From positions 5,201,498-5,265,497 of the forward strand of contig NZ_CM001514.1 in NCBI RefSeq assembly GCF_000263715.2: a stretch of 64,000 bases of DNA. Direction: 5' to 3'. Both the position numbers and the translations under genes were made by a program. Numbering within the stretch: position 1 is the stretch's first letter; each line of letters begins with the position of its first letter. Below are positions 1 to 9,079 of the stretch, piece by piece. This DNA is from Pseudomonas synxantha BG33R (GTDB lineage: Bacteria; Pseudomonadota; Gammaproteobacteria; Pseudomonadales; Pseudomonadaceae). The notes below the pieces were generated by a model. The model was given only the letters and a program-made list of their open reading frames with translations, was not told the DNA's origin and searched no databases.

Positions 1-682
<682 letters not shown>

Positions 683-801
683 TTAAGAAACCAAGACATA
701 AGACTCTTGCAAAAATGAGCGCAGCGACCTCAATCAGCGACCGAAAACTTGCGCCTGAGCTCATCACAAACAGCTTTGCAAGAGACTCACTCCACAAACG
801 A

Positions 802-829
802 AAAAGCCCCGTCGCAAGACAGGGCTTTT
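802..829 (-). terminator. Rho-independent terminator after rplU-rpmA
   Basis: A 12-bp stem (AAAAGCCCCGTC / GACAGGGCTTTT, one G-U-type mismatch) with a 4-nt loop. Read on the minus strand it ends in a T-run, and it lies about 15 bp past the rpmA stop. It separates the ribosomal-protein transcript from obgE. Confidence 0.85.
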
Positions 830-844
830 CCAGCGATCTCGCAA

Positions 845-1102
845 TTAAGCTGCGACAACGCTCACGTAACGGCGGTTGAACGCGCCCTTTACTTCGAACT
901 TGATCACGCCTTCGATTTTAGCGAAGAGGGTGTGATCTTTACCCATGCCAACACCGTAACCGGCGTGGAATTGGGTGCCGCGCTGACGCACGATGATGTT
1001 GCCCGGAATGATTTTCTGGCCGCCATACATCTTCACGCCAAGGCGTTTGGCTTCTGAGTCGCGACCGTTACGGGTACTACCACCAGCTTTTTTGTGTGCC
1101 AT
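845..1102 (-). CDS. rpmA: 50S ribosomal protein L27
   Basis: 85-residue L27, complete, at the usual bacterial length. It starts [16 protein letters not shown], the conserved basic N-terminal tail that reaches the peptidyl-transferase centre, and carries the typical [20 protein letters not shown] block. It lies 34 bp downstream of rplU in the same transcript, with a good Shine-Dalgarno (AGGAGAATTG) before the ATG. The downstream terminator marks the operon end. Confidence 0.98.
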   Translation of the reverse strand: MAHKKAGGSTRNGRDSEAKRLGVKMYGGQKIIPGNIIVRQRGTQFHAGYGVGMGKDHTLFAKIEGVIKFEVKGAFNRRYVSVVAA

Positions 1103-1136
1103 GAGTCAATTCTCCTAGTGAGGAATTAGGCTGAAA

Positions 1137-1451
1137 TTAAGCCTGAATACCGGTGATTTTGATCTCGGTGTACCACTGGCGGTGGCCCATACGCTTCATG
1201 TGGTGCTTACGACGACGGAACTTGATGATGCGGACTTTATCGTGACGACCTTGGGAGATCACTTCAGCCACAACGGTAGCGCCAGCAACAACTGGAGCGC
1301 CGATGTTCACGTCATCGCCATTGGCGACCAACAGAACGCGATCAAAAGTAACGGATTCGCCAGTAGCGATTTCCAGTTTTTCGATCTTCAGGTATTCACC
1401 TGGGGCGACTTTGTATTGCTTGCCACCAGTAACAATTACTGCGTACGACAT
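1137..1451 (-). CDS. rplU: 50S ribosomal protein L21
   Basis: 104-residue L21, complete: begins [15 protein letters not shown] and ends with the [26 protein letters not shown]-binding region. The open frame extends 100 codons upstream, but homology begins at this ATG and the extension is out of character, so 1451 is taken as the start. First gene of the rplU-rpmA operon; a candidate promoter lies about 130 bp upstream. Confidence 0.98.
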   Translation of the reverse strand: MSYAVIVTGGKQYKVAPGEYLKIEKLEIATGESVTFDRVLLVANGDDVNIGAPVVAGATVVAEVISQGRHDKVRIIKFRRRKHHMKRMGHRQWYTEIKITGIQA

Positions 1452-1582
1452 GGTATTTCTCCGATAATCCTGCTCACCCAGCGCTTTATAAGAAGAGGTA
1501 TTGGCTGGCATGGCTGCATGGGATGGACGTCCCGAATGCAATTGCGTAAGGCAGGTGCTGCCCAGGAAGTTCAGGGTGCGCG

Positions 1583-1611
1583 ATTGTACGCAAGGTAAAT
1601 GGGTGTTGCAA
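1583..1611 (-). promoter_or_regulatory. Sigma-70 promoter of rplU-rpmA
   Basis: On the minus strand TTGCAA (1606-1611), a 17-bp spacer and TACAAT (1583-1588). This predicts a start near 1576 and a 5' UTR of about 125 nt before rplU. It occupies part of the 377-bp rplU-ispB divergent region (1452-1828), which otherwise shows no gene. Confidence 0.6.
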
Positions 1612-1767
1612 GGGGCCGCCAGTCGCCTTGAAAGCGTAACGAGCGAAGGGAAGACAAGGAAAAAACAGGCGAGGAAGCGGAGTTTACTGGTTGTAAATGA
1701 GCATTCCGAGCCTGTTTTTGACGCAGGATTACCGAGCGCAGTAGCTTTCATGGTGACTGGGCGTGCC

Positions 1768-1796
1768 TTGACACTGCGGGGTCAGGGTCCTAGCAT
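1768..1796 (+). promoter_or_regulatory. Sigma-70 promoter of ispB
   Basis: Consensus TTGACA (1768-1773), 17-bp spacer and TAGCAT (1791-1796), about 33-60 bp before the ispB start codon. Good agreement and position. Confidence 0.65.
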
Positions 1797-1828
1797 GCCG
1801 CGCAACCCTTCTGGAGCGACTGTCGCTG

Positions 1829-2797
1829 ATGCAACCCCAAGCTTTCTACCGCGCGGTCGCGGACGATTTTAGCGCCGTCGACGGCATCATCAAGCAGCAG
1901 CTGACGTCTAAAGTGCCGCTGGTCTCCAAAATTGGCGACTATATTACGTCGGCGGGCGGTAAACGCCTGCGTCCTTTATTAGTGCTGCTGTGTGGCAAGG
2001 CGCTGGGCCGCGAAGGCGATGACCTGCGCTTGCTGGCCGCGACCATCGAGTTCCTGCACACCGCCACCCTGCTACATGACGACGTGGTCGACATGTCCGG
2101 TATGCGGCGTGGCCGCGAGACCGCCAATGCAATGTGGGGCAACGCACCCAGCGTGTTGGTGGGCGACTTCCTGTACTCGCGCTCGTTTGAAATGATGGTC
2201 GAACTGGGCTCGATGCCGGTGATGAAAATTCTTTCACAGGCCACGCGCATCATCGCCGAAGGCGAAGTGTTGCAGCTGTCCAAGGTCCGCGACGCCAGCA
2301 CCACCGAAGAAACGTATATGGAAGTGATTCGCGGCAAAACCGCGATGCTCTTCGAAGCCTCCACCCACAGCGCCGCCGCGCTGTGTGGCGCCACCGCGGA
2401 ACAGGCCGAAGCCCTGCGTACCTTTGGCGATCACCTGGGCGTGGCGTTCCAACTGGTGGATGACCTGCTCGACTACAAGGGCGATGCCGAAACCCTGGGC
2501 AAGAACGTCGGTGATGACCTGGCCGAGGGCAAGCCAACCTTGCCGCTGATCTACACCATGCGCGAAGGCACGCCGGAACAGGCCGCCCTGGTGCGCAAGG
2601 CCATCCAGAAAGGCGGGATCGAAGACCTGGAGGCCATCCGTGCCGCCGTCGAAGCCTCCGGTTCCCTGGAGTACACCGCGCAACTGGCGCGTGACTACGT
2701 GGCGCGGGCGATCCAGTGCCTGGAAGCCTTGCCGGCCAGTGAATACCGGGATGCATTGGTGGAACTGAGTGAGTTCGCGGTGGCCCGTACTCACTGA
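1829..2797 (+). CDS. ispB: All-trans polyprenyl (octaprenyl-type) diphosphate synthase
   Basis: 322 residues. Trans-prenyltransferase that elongates FPP with IPP to make the side chain of ubiquinone. It has the GGKRLRP substrate motif, the first aspartate-rich motif in LLHDDVVDMSGMRRG and the second in QLVDDLLDY. Length matches IspB. Start at ATG 1829 (MQPQAFYRAVADDFSAVDG) agrees with homologues, although the nearest SD-like GGAG is about 13 bp away. Divergent from rplU, as is usual in pseudomonads. Confidence 0.95.
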   Translation: MQPQAFYRAVADDFSAVDGIIKQQLTSKVPLVSKIGDYITSAGGKRLRPLLVLLCGKALGREGDDLRLLAATIEFLHTATLLHDDVVDMSGMRRGRETANAMWGNAPSVLVGDFLYSRSFEMMVELGSMPVMKILSQATRIIAEGEVLQLSKVRDASTTEETYMEVIRGKTAMLFEASTHSAAALCGATAEQAEALRTFGDHLGVAFQLVDDLLDYKGDAETLGKNVGDDLAEGKPTLPLIYTMREGTPEQAALVRKAIQKGGIEDLEAIRAAVEASGSLEYTAQLARDYVARAIQCLEALPASEYRDALVELSEFAVARTH

Positions 2798-2812
2798 TTC
2801 CGCGTTGATTAA

Positions 2813-2884
2813 TGTGGGAGCTGGCTTGCCTGCGATGACGGTAGTGAATTCACAATCGCTATCGCAGGCAAGCCAGCTCCCCCA
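2813..2884. repeat. REPIN (REP doublet) 1
   Basis: Two inverted copies of GTGGGAGCTGGCTTGCCTGCGAT separated by a short spacer, forming a long imperfect hairpin. Lies just after the ispB stop. Same family as the doublets at 16421, 18815, 20792 and 51281. Confidence 0.9.
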
Positions 2885-2978
2885 TTTAGATCGCATTCAC
2901 CACTGACCTCCCCGCTCTCGCCGCAAAACCCTATATAATGTGCGACTTTTAGTCATCCCTGAACCTCAAGGAGCTTTA

Positions 2979-3320
2979 GTGAGCACGTTGCCACCCTGCC
3001 CGAAATGCAATTCCGAATACACCTACGAAGACGGCACCCAACTGGTCTGCCCGGAATGCGCCCATGAGTGGTCCGCCAATGGCGAGGCCGAAGTGGCCGG
3101 CGATGAGACCGTGAAGAAAGACTCTGTGGGCAACGTCCTGCAGGACGGCGACACCATCACCGTGATCAAGGACCTCAAGGTCAAGGGCACCTCACTGGTG
3201 GTCAAGGTCGGCACCAAGGTCAAGAACATCCGCCTGTGCGACGGAGACCACGATATCGACTGCAAGATCGACGGTATCGGCCCGATGAAACTCAAGTCCG
3301 AGTTCGTGCGCAAGGTCTGA
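2979..3320 (+). CDS. YjdM/PhnA-family zinc-ribbon protein
   Basis: 113 residues from the GTG at 2979, which has AAGGAG six bases upstream; an in-frame ATG at 2940 lacks an SD. N-terminal zinc ribbon [13 protein letters not shown]...CPECAHEW (two CxxC pairs), then the compact PhnA beta domain with the conserved [24 protein letters not shown] and [12 protein letters not shown]. The family was named alkylphosphonate-uptake protein PhnA, but a role in phosphonate metabolism is not established. Stand-alone gene; a GC-rich hairpin follows at 3331-3354. Confidence 0.9.
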   Translation: MSTLPPCPKCNSEYTYEDGTQLVCPECAHEWSANGEAEVAGDETVKKDSVGNVLQDGDTITVIKDLKVKGTSLVVKVGTKVKNIRLCDGDHDIDCKIDGIGPMKLKSEFVRKV

Positions 3321-3330
3321 AGCTGCTGCA

Positions 3331-3354
3331 TCCATCCCGCGCCCGCCGCGGGAT
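3331..3354 (+). terminator. Hairpin after yjdM-like gene
   Basis: CATCCCGCG / CGCGGGATG stem with a 6-nt loop 10 bp after the stop, followed only by a weak T-rich stretch (GCGTTTCGCCC). Probable terminator. Confidence 0.5.
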
Positions 3355-3436
3355 GGCGTTTCGCCCTCCTGATTGATCGAAAACAATATCCACACAAAAA
3401 AACCCGGAAACCGCCAATAGATACTTGCTATTCTAC

Positions 3437-3456
3437 GAATAAGAATTATTCTCATT
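3437..3456 (+). promoter_or_regulatory. Fur box
   Basis: GAATAAGAATTATTCTCATT contains the perfect inverted repeat GAATAA-N3-TTATTC and matches the GATAATGATAATCATTATC consensus well on the hexamer pattern. It lies 24-43 bp before the start codon of the 85-aa gene, where Fur would block RNA polymerase. Confidence 0.75.
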
Positions 3457-3479
3457 GAAACTCATCAAGGAGAACGACC

Positions 3480-3737
3480 ATGACTTATTTGATAGATGCC
3501 TGGCTGGATCGCCCCCACCCTTACCTGCGAATCCTGCATCGGGAAACCGGCGAAGTCTGTGCGGTGCTTGAGGAAGAAGCGCTGAACGAACTACAGGACC
3601 AGGGTGACCTGGACGTCAATGGCCTGAGTTCCAGTGAGCCTGGAGTACTGAAGGAAGTGGTGAGGAATTTGTTTCTGTTCTGCTATGCCCGAGCATTGCG
3701 CCCGGCGACCGACTTGAATGGCAAGTTCCATCCATGA
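3480..3737 (+). CDS. Small iron-regulated hypothetical protein (PA4570-like)
   Basis: 85 residues, beginning MTYLIDAWLDRPHPYLRILH, acidic in the middle, with no signal peptide or metal motif. Good SD (AAGGAGA) seven bases before the ATG. The position between ispB and fklB matches P. aeruginosa PA4570, which I recall as an iron-starvation-induced gene. The Fur box directly upstream supports iron repression here. Biochemical role unknown; its short length and acidic composition suggest a cytosolic accessory factor, but this is inference. Confidence 0.8.
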   Translation: MTYLIDAWLDRPHPYLRILHRETGEVCAVLEEEALNELQDQGDLDVNGLSSSEPGVLKEVVRNLFLFCYARALRPATDLNGKFHP

Positions 3738-3752
3738 AGAAACTGGCAAATG

Positions 3753-3784
3753 CCTGTTGGGGCGAACGCGTTCGTCCCAACAGG
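3753..3784. terminator. Hairpin between two convergent genes
   Basis: CCTGTTGGGGCGAA / TTCGTCCCAACAGG with a CGCG loop. It sits between the 85-aa gene and the convergent fklB. Strong stem but no T-run, so termination is likely rather than certain. Confidence 0.5.
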
Positions 3785-3797
3785 TAACCAGCAGGTC

Positions 3798-4415
3798 TTA
3801 CAGAACGTCGAGCAGCTCGACGTCGAATACCAGAACGCTGTGCGGCGGGATGCTGCCAACGCCTTGAGCGCCGTAAGCCAGTTCGCTCGGCACGTACAGA
3901 CGCCATTTGCTGCCGGCATTCATCAGTTGCAGGGCCTCGGTCCAGCCAGCGATCACGCCGCCAACCGGGAATTCTGCAGGCTGGCCGCGCTCGTAGGAGC
4001 TGTCGAACACAGTGCCGTCGATCAAGGTGCCGTGGTAGTGGGTACGCACTTGATCTTCACGGGTCGGCTTGGCGCCGGTGCCAGCAGTCAGCACTTCAAA
4101 TTGCAGGCCGGAAGCCAGGGTGGTGATGCCATCACGCTTGGCGTTTTCAGCCAGGAATGCCAGGCCGGCACCCGCAGCAGCTTCAGCCTTGGCAGCGGCT
4201 TCGGCTTGCATGATCTCGCGGATCACTTTGAAGCTGGCAGCCATTTGCTCCTGGTCAACACGGCTAGGCTGGCCTGCAAATGCGTCGGCCAGGCCGGCCA
4301 GGATTGCGTCCAGGCTCACGCCCGGTGGCGGGTTGTCGCGCAGTTGGTCGCCCAACTGACGGCCGATACCGTAGCTGACGCGGGTTTCGTCGGTGGACAG
4401 ATTAACTTCGGACAT
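3798..4415 (-). CDS. fklB: FKBP-type peptidyl-prolyl cis-trans isomerase
   Basis: 205 residues. Helical dimerisation arm at the N-terminus (about 1-90) followed by the FKBP domain with VRTHYHGTLIDGTVFDSSYERG, FPVGGVIAGWTEALQLM and IPPHSVLVFDVELL. No signal peptide, so the cytosolic FklB form rather than FkpA. The start at 4415 (MSEVNLSTDETRVSYG) matches the family and follows GGAG; 25 upstream in-frame codons look non-coding. Confidence 0.95.
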   Translation of the reverse strand: MSEVNLSTDETRVSYGIGRQLGDQLRDNPPPGVSLDAILAGLADAFAGQPSRVDQEQMAASFKVIREIMQAEAAAKAEAAAGAGLAFLAENAKRDGITTLASGLQFEVLTAGTGAKPTREDQVRTHYHGTLIDGTVFDSSYERGQPAEFPVGGVIAGWTEALQLMNAGSKWRLYVPSELAYGAQGVGSIPPHSVLVFDVELLDVL

Positions 4416-4670
4416 GAAGAGGCTCCGCTGTAGGACAACATGGTTTCCCGTGCTGCCCAGAACTAAAAGGGCCCGCAGACTAGCACACAAGAGCGGCCCA
4501 TGATCAGCCCCACCCCGGCATCGCCTTAGCGCACCAGCGACCCTTCGTCGCCCATCAATAAAAGTATTTCAGAATTATCCCATGCCGCCGATACAGCCCT
4601 ACACATCTTGGCTGGCTCAAACAACAACACACCGTCCAGCAGACAGACATCACTCTTCAAGGAGCTTTCG

Positions 4671-6590
4671 ATGAACAGCTGGTTCGGTAACATCAGCGTC
4701 AACCTCAAACTCGGCCTGGGCTTTGGCCTGGTGCTGGTCCTCACCTCGATCCTGGCGCTCACCGGCTGGACCAGCCTGGGCGGCCTGATCGACCGCAGCA
4801 ACTGGATGAGCGACATCACCCAGCTCAACGCCTCGCTGACCAAGCTGCGGATCGTACGCCTGCAATACATGCTGGCCAATGGCGACGAAGCCGTGGCGCA
4901 GAATGTGCAGACCAGCCTGGATGCCTTCGCAGCTCAACAACAGAAATTGCTGGACAGCTTCAAGAGCCCGGAAAACCTCAAACTGCTCAATGACCAGAAA
5001 GCCGTCATCACTGCTTACCGCCAGTCCCTGAACAAAATGCGCGAGGCCTACCGCAATGGCAACGCTGCGCGCGACGTCATGAGCGCCAAAGCCGATGTCG
5101 CCAACGCACAAATCAATGCACTGGAAACCAGTGTGCAGCAGGCGCCCGATAGCCCGGAGCGCTTCACGCAATTTCTGGCCGTGACCCAAGCCAAGAATGA
5201 GTTCCAGCAAGCTCGCTACGAAGTGCGCGGCTATACCAATAGCCCCAACGCAGAAACCGAAGCCCGCGCTGCTGCGCAACTGGAAAAAGCCGTCGGCGGT
5301 TTGAAGGGCCTTAGCGCGGCGTTCGGTACCGGCCAGCAAAACGCATTGTCCGCACTGGAAGCCGCCCTCGGTGCCTATCGCAGCGCCGTGCAGAGCTACA
5401 AGGCAGCCAACGCCAACATCGTCACCGCCCGCGCCGAAATGACCACCCAGGGCGCCGATATCGTGACGATCAGCGACAAGCTATACGACATCCAACTGGA
5501 ACGTCGCGACGCTGAAAGCACCCAGGCCCGCAGCCTGCAATTGATCAGCACCTTGCTGGCACTGCTGGTCGGCGTGATTGCCGCCTGGGTCATCACCCGT
5601 CAGATCACCCGCCCGATCCAGGACACCCTGGCGGTGGTGGAGCGCATCGCTTCAGGCGACTTGAGCCAGAACATCCAGGTGACCCGTCGTGATGAGCTGG
5701 GCGTATTGCAACAAGGCATCCAGCGCATGGGCACGACCCTGCGCGAATTGATCAGCGGCATCCGCGATGGCGTGACCCAGATCGCCAGCGCCGCTGAGGA
5801 GCTATCGGCCGTGACCGAGCAAACCAGCGCCGGTGTGAACAGCCAGAAGATCGAGACCGATCAGGTGGCCACCGCCATGCATGAAATGACCGCTACCGTG
5901 CAGGAAGTTGCGCGCAATGCCGAGCAGGCGTCCCAAGCCGCCTCCGACGCCGACGGCCAGGCCCGCGAAGGCGACAAGGTGGTGGCCGAAGCTATCGCCC
6001 AGATCGAACGCCTGGCGGCCGAAGTCGCCCGCTCCACCGACGCCATGACGCACCTGCAACAAGAGAGCAACAAGATCGGCAGCGTGATGGACGTGATCAA
6101 GGCCGTGGCCGAACAGACCAACCTGCTGGCCCTCAACGCTGCCATTGAAGCGGCGCGTGCCGGGGAAGCCGGCCGTGGCTTTGCCGTGGTCGCCGACGAA
6201 GTGCGTGGCCTGGCCCAGCGCACGCAGAAATCCACCGAAGAAATCGAAGGCCTGGTGGCCGGCTTGCAGAACGGCACCCAACAAGTCGCCAGCGTGATGA
6301 ACAACAGCCGCAGCCTCACCGACAGCAGTGTCGAACTGACACGCAAGGCCGGCGTGTCACTGGAAAACATCACCCGTACGGTGTCGAATATCCAGTCGAT
6401 GAACCAGCAGATTGCCGCGGCCGCCGAGCAGCAGAGCGCCGTAGCGGAAGAGATCAGCCGCAGTATCGTGAATGTGCGGGACGTGTCGGAGCAGACCGCG
6501 ACTGCCAGTGATGAGACGGCCAAGTCGAGTGTGGAACTGGCTCGATTGGGTAGCCAGTTGCAGCAGATGGTCAGTCATTTCCGGGTGTAG
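4671..6590 (+). CDS. Methyl-accepting chemotaxis protein, large helical (HBM-like) sensor
   Basis: 639 residues from the ATG preceded by AAGGAG. TM1 at about 11-32, an all-helical periplasmic ligand-binding region of about 250 residues (size of the helical bimodular type seen in McpS-like receptors), TM2 at about 289-308, HAMP about 309-361, then the signalling hairpin. The conserved tip [32 protein letters not shown] lies at about 481-512. It will signal through CheW/CheA to the flagellar motor. The ligand cannot be read from the sequence; McpS-type sensors bind organic acids. Monocistronic, ending at a strong hairpin. Confidence 0.93.
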   Translation: MNSWFGNISVNLKLGLGFGLVLVLTSILALTGWTSLGGLIDRSNWMSDITQLNASLTKLRIVRLQYMLANGDEAVAQNVQTSLDAFAAQQQKLLDSFKSPENLKLLNDQKAVITAYRQSLNKMREAYRNGNAARDVMSAKADVANAQINALETSVQQAPDSPERFTQFLAVTQAKNEFQQARYEVRGYTNSPNAETEARAAAQLEKAVGGLKGLSAAFGTGQQNALSALEAALGAYRSAVQSYKAANANIVTARAEMTTQGADIVTISDKLYDIQLERRDAESTQARSLQLISTLLALLVGVIAAWVITRQITRPIQDTLAVVERIASGDLSQNIQVTRRDELGVLQQGIQRMGTTLRELISGIRDGVTQIASAAEELSAVTEQTSAGVNSQKIETDQVATAMHEMTATVQEVARNAEQASQAASDADGQAREGDKVVAEAIAQIERLAAEVARSTDAMTHLQQESNKIGSVMDVIKAVAEQTNLLALNAAIEAARAGEAGRGFAVVADEVRGLAQRTQKSTEEIEGLVAGLQNGTQQVASVMNNSRSLTDSSVELTRKAGVSLENITRTVSNIQSMNQQIAAAAEQQSAVAEEISRSIVNVRDVSEQTATASDETAKSSVELARLGSQLQQMVSHFRV

Positions 6591-6599
6591 ACACCAAAA

Positions 6600-6627
6600 A
6601 GCCGCCTCGATCTAGACCGAGGCGGCT
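6600..6627. terminator. Bidirectional terminator between the chemoreceptor and the 32-aa ORF unit
   Basis: AGCCGCCTCG / CGAGGCGGCT perfect 10-bp stem with an 8-nt loop. On the minus strand the stem is followed by TTTTT, making it a canonical terminator for the leftward small-gene transcript; it also ends the rightward MCP transcript. Confidence 0.8.
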
Positions 6628-6641
6628 CCACCTCTCAGACC

Positions 6642-6740
6642 TTAACGGTCATCGAAGCTGTCCCGCAGGAACTTCCATACGTGATACGCACGCAGGCAGT
6701 TCACTACGAGGTTCCATGTACGTCGTGCAAACTTAGACAT
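6642..6740 (-). CDS. Putative 32-aa small protein
   Basis: ATG with SD GGAGG ten bases upstream opens a 32-codon frame (MSKFARRTWNLVVNCLRAYH...) ending RDSFDDR and TAA; a canonical terminator follows 15 bp later. The peptide is basic and amphipathic with Trp/Val/Leu/Tyr, so it may associate with membrane. The SD lies between GGCC and GGCC arms that could pair and mask it. Nothing recognised by name. SD, stop and terminator arranged as an isolated unit argue that it is real. Confidence 0.55.
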   Translation of the reverse strand: MSKFARRTWNLVVNCLRAYHVWKFLRDSFDDR

Positions 6741-6810
6741 ACTCGGCCCTCCGTGAGTTGGGCCTTACCTCCAGCGCACTTACCGGAACATGTGGGCCTT
6801 TGGATGCACA

Positions 6811-6825
6811 CCAGTGCTCCTGTGA
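6811..6825 (-). repeat. Direct repeat copy B (SD plus mini-ORF element)
   Basis: TCACAGGAGCACTGG on the minus strand, preceded by AAACCCAG as in copy A, followed by GTG and a nine-codon frame with stop TAA at 6780-6782. Confidence 0.8.
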
Positions 6826-7120
6826 GGCGGCTGGGTTTATGGTCCTCCCGCGTGAATCCGGCACGGATTACTAGCCCGTGGCGGGCGGTCCAAAATTTGC
6901 GCGCGAACCCAGCCAACCTACTTCACGACGAACACAGAACGAGGGCGATACTAGCTCAGCACTCTGCTCCAAGGTGTAACGAACAACGGCCAGCTAGCCT
7001 TAAAATCTGTTGCTGTTTTTTGCAAAGTTAAACAACACAAAAGATCAATGCTGCCGTGAAAAACTCTTGTTCGTCTGGTGTTGCATAACGCCCTAAAGCA
7101 GCAGTAGTATTGTGACCACG

Positions 7121-7135
7121 CCAGTGCTCCTGTGA
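7121..7135 (-). repeat. Direct repeat copy A (SD plus mini-ORF element)
   Basis: Identical 15-mer TCACAGGAGCACTGG on the minus strand, followed by GTG and an eight-codon hydrophobic frame with stop TAG at 7093-7095. An AACCCAG/CTGGGGTT hairpin precedes it. Confidence 0.8.
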
Positions 7136-7168
7136 AGCCGCAACCCCAGCCACTAACTGGGTTTGCAA

Positions 7169-7197
7169 AAAAAACCGCCCTATCAAGGCGGTTTTTT
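7169..7197. terminator. Bidirectional Rho-independent terminator
   Basis: AAAAAACCGCC / GGCGGTTTTTT with a 7-nt loop, symmetrical T-runs. Terminates the leftward gntP-to-glyoxalase operon 20 bp after its last stop and insulates the small-ORF unit. Confidence 0.9.
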
Positions 7198-7216
7198 ATT
7201 GCCTGCCATTTGCCAC

Positions 7217-7585
7217 TTAGCCCTCGCTGTCCTCGACAAACACCAAGCGATTCCCGAACGGATCCCGGATGCTCATTTCCCGCGATCCCCAAGGCGTTTC
7301 CTCGACCCCAGGCTTGGCATAGCGGTAATCCTTGCCGAGCAATTGCTGCTGGTACGCATCCACCCTTTGCGCCTGGATCCGCACCGCCGCGCCCGGCGAA
7401 GCATCGCCATGGTGCTCGGACAAATGCAACACGCACTCACCCAGCGACACTTGCAGGTACAACGGGAAATTCGCCTCGAACCGATGCTGCCAATCGACCT
7501 TGAACCCCAGGAAGTCGACGTAGAATTCCAACGCTTTGGTGTCGTCGAAAATCCGCAGGATGGGGGTGACTTTTCCTAAGTGCAT
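7217..7585 (-). CDS. Glyoxalase/bleomycin-resistance (VOC) family protein
   Basis: 122 residues from the ATG with GGAGCGG upstream. Single VOC beta-alpha-beta-beta-beta module: MHLGKVTPILRIFDDTKALEFYVDFLGFKVDWQHRF at the start, VLHLSEHHGD in the centre and MSIRDPFGNRLVFVED at the end. The Asp-Pro-x-Gly-Asn motif and the C-terminal Glu are typical; family members are metal-dependent lyases, dioxygenases or drug-binding proteins. Last gene of the operon, 29 bp after the D-aminoacylase gene, so its substrate may relate to D-amino-acid breakdown (inference). Confidence 0.88.
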   Translation of the reverse strand: MHLGKVTPILRIFDDTKALEFYVDFLGFKVDWQHRFEANFPLYLQVSLGECVLHLSEHHGDASPGAAVRIQAQRVDAYQQQLLGKDYRYAKPGVEETPWGSREMSIRDPFGNRLVFVEDSEG

Positions 7586-7614
7586 GGCGACCGCTCCGTG
7601 TATGAGAACGCCCA

Positions 7615-9078
7615 CTATAAAGACGAAAAGCCGCCACGCAAATCCCCACTGCGCGCCAGGAATCGCCCTGGCCGCTGGCCATTGGCCTGCCCATTGCTGT
7701 AGCTCAGTACGCCGTTAACCCACACACCGTCGATCCCTTCCGCTGCACGTTGCGGTGTGTTGAAATCTGCCACATCACGCACCCGCAACGGGTCGAACAA
7801 CACCAGGTCGGCCCAGTACCCTTCGCGGATTTCGCCACGCTCGGATAAGCCAAAGCGCGCTGCCGACAGACCAGTCATCTTGTGCACCGCCGTGTGCAAC
7901 GGGAACAAGCCGACATCGCGGCTGAAGTGCCCCAGCACCCGCGGGAACGCCCCCCACAAGCGCGGGTGGGGAAACGGATCTTCGGGCAAACCATCGGAGC
8001 CCACCATCGACAACGGATGGGCGAGGATGCGCCGCACATCGTCTTCGTCCATCCCGTAGTACACCGCTCCCGCCGGTTGCAGGCGACGGGCAGCGTCCAT
8101 TAGCGAAACGCCCCACTCGGCAGCGATAGCCTGCAGATCCCGCCCACCCATTTCGGGGTGCGGCGTCGACCAGGTGATGGTGATGCGAAACGCGTCGGTC
8201 ACCTGCTTGAGATCCAGAGTCGAGGAGCTGGCGGCGTAGGGGTAGCAATCGCAACCCACCGGGTGGTTTTTCGCCTCAGCCTCCAGGGCCGCCAACAACT
8301 GCGGACTACGCCCCCAGTTACCAGCACCAGCGCATTTAAGGTGGGAAATAATCACCGGCACCCTGGCATGTCGGCCGATCAGAAACGCCTCATCCATTGC
8401 CTCCAGCACCGGCTCGAACTCGCTGCGCAAATGCGTGGTGTACACCGCACCATAGGCCGTCAGTTCCTCAACGAGTTGCAACACTTCATCGGTCTCGGCG
8501 TTGAATGCGCTGGCGTAGGCCAGGCCTGTGGATAACCCCAGGGCACCGGCCTCCAGGCTCTCTTGCAACTGCACGCGCATGGCCGCGATTTCATACGGTG
8601 TGGCGGTGCGATGCAGATCATCCATATGGTTGCTGCGCAGCGCCGTGTGGCCGATCAATGCCGCGACGTTGACTGCCGGATGGGCGCCTTGCACTGCGTT
8701 GCGATAATCGCTGAACCGCGGATAACAGAACTGCTCACGGCTGCCCAACAAGTTCATTGGGTCTGGCGGGTCACTGCGCAAACTCACCGGCGAAGCGCTA
8801 ATGCCACAGTTGCCGACAATCACCGTGGTCACGCCCTGGCTGAGCTTGGGCAGCATCTGCGGCTGGCGGATCACCACCGTGTCATCGTGGGTGTGCACAT
8901 CGATAAAGCCCGGCGCCAATACCCGGCCATGCGCATCGATGACATGCGCGGCCTCGTCGGTGGACAGGTCACCCATCGCCTGGATACGCCCACCGCGCAC
9001 GCCCACATCGGCGACAAACCCTTCGGTGTTGCTGCCATCAATGACCAGCGCCTGGCGAATCAGCGTGTCGTATTTCAT
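7615..9078 (-). CDS. N-acyl-D-amino-acid deacylase (D-aminoacylase)
   Basis: 487 residues, amidohydrolase superfamily, usual length for D-aminoacylases. Hydrolyses N-acyl-D-amino acids to the free D-amino acid and carboxylate. Visible motifs: GFIDVHTHDD metal-binding strand, VGNCGIS with the bridging Cys, ISHLKCAG (His), CDCYPYAASS and VGSDGLPEDPFPHPR with the catalytic Asp. Start at 9078 (MKYDTLIRQALVIDG) is family-consistent; the 83 upstream codons overlap the rpiR reading and are discarded. The rpiR stop is 1 bp away, indicating translational coupling. Confidence 0.93.
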   Translation of the reverse strand: MKYDTLIRQALVIDGSNTEGFVADVGVRGGRIQAMGDLSTDEAAHVIDAHGRVLAPGFIDVHTHDDTVVIRQPQMLPKLSQGVTTVIVGNCGISASPVSLRSDPPDPMNLLGSREQFCYPRFSDYRNAVQGAHPAVNVAALIGHTALRSNHMDDLHRTATPYEIAAMRVQLQESLEAGALGLSTGLAYASAFNAETDEVLQLVEELTAYGAVYTTHLRSEFEPVLEAMDEAFLIGRHARVPVIISHLKCAGAGNWGRSPQLLAALEAEAKNHPVGCDCYPYAASSSTLDLKQVTDAFRITITWSTPHPEMGGRDLQAIAAEWGVSLMDAARRLQPAGAVYYGMDEDDVRRILAHPLSMVGSDGLPEDPFPHPRLWGAFPRVLGHFSRDVGLFPLHTAVHKMTGLSAARFGLSERGEIREGYWADLVLFDPLRVRDVADFNTPQRAAEGIDGVWVNGVLSYSNGQANGQRPGRFLARSGDLRGGFSSL

Positions 9079-9079
9079 A

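Larger units (their letters stand above)
6741..7164 (-). ncRNA. Long leader / candidate structured RNA upstream of the 32-aa ORF
   Basis: About 420 nt with no other gene, bounded by terminators on both sides. It holds a 15-bp direct repeat, TCACAGGAGCACTGG on the minus strand, at 7121-7135 and 6811-6825. Each copy places AGGAG seven bases before a GTG that opens a tiny frame: MVTILLLL (7093-7119) and MHPKAHMFR (6780-6809). Several local stems are visible, e.g. CACGG/CCGTG near 6870-6890. No convincing promoter found. Rfam family not recognised. Confidence 0.4.

Noticed and set aside
1452..1751. 100-codon extension of the rplU frame
   Set aside because: Contains the putative rplU promoter and shows no homology to L21.
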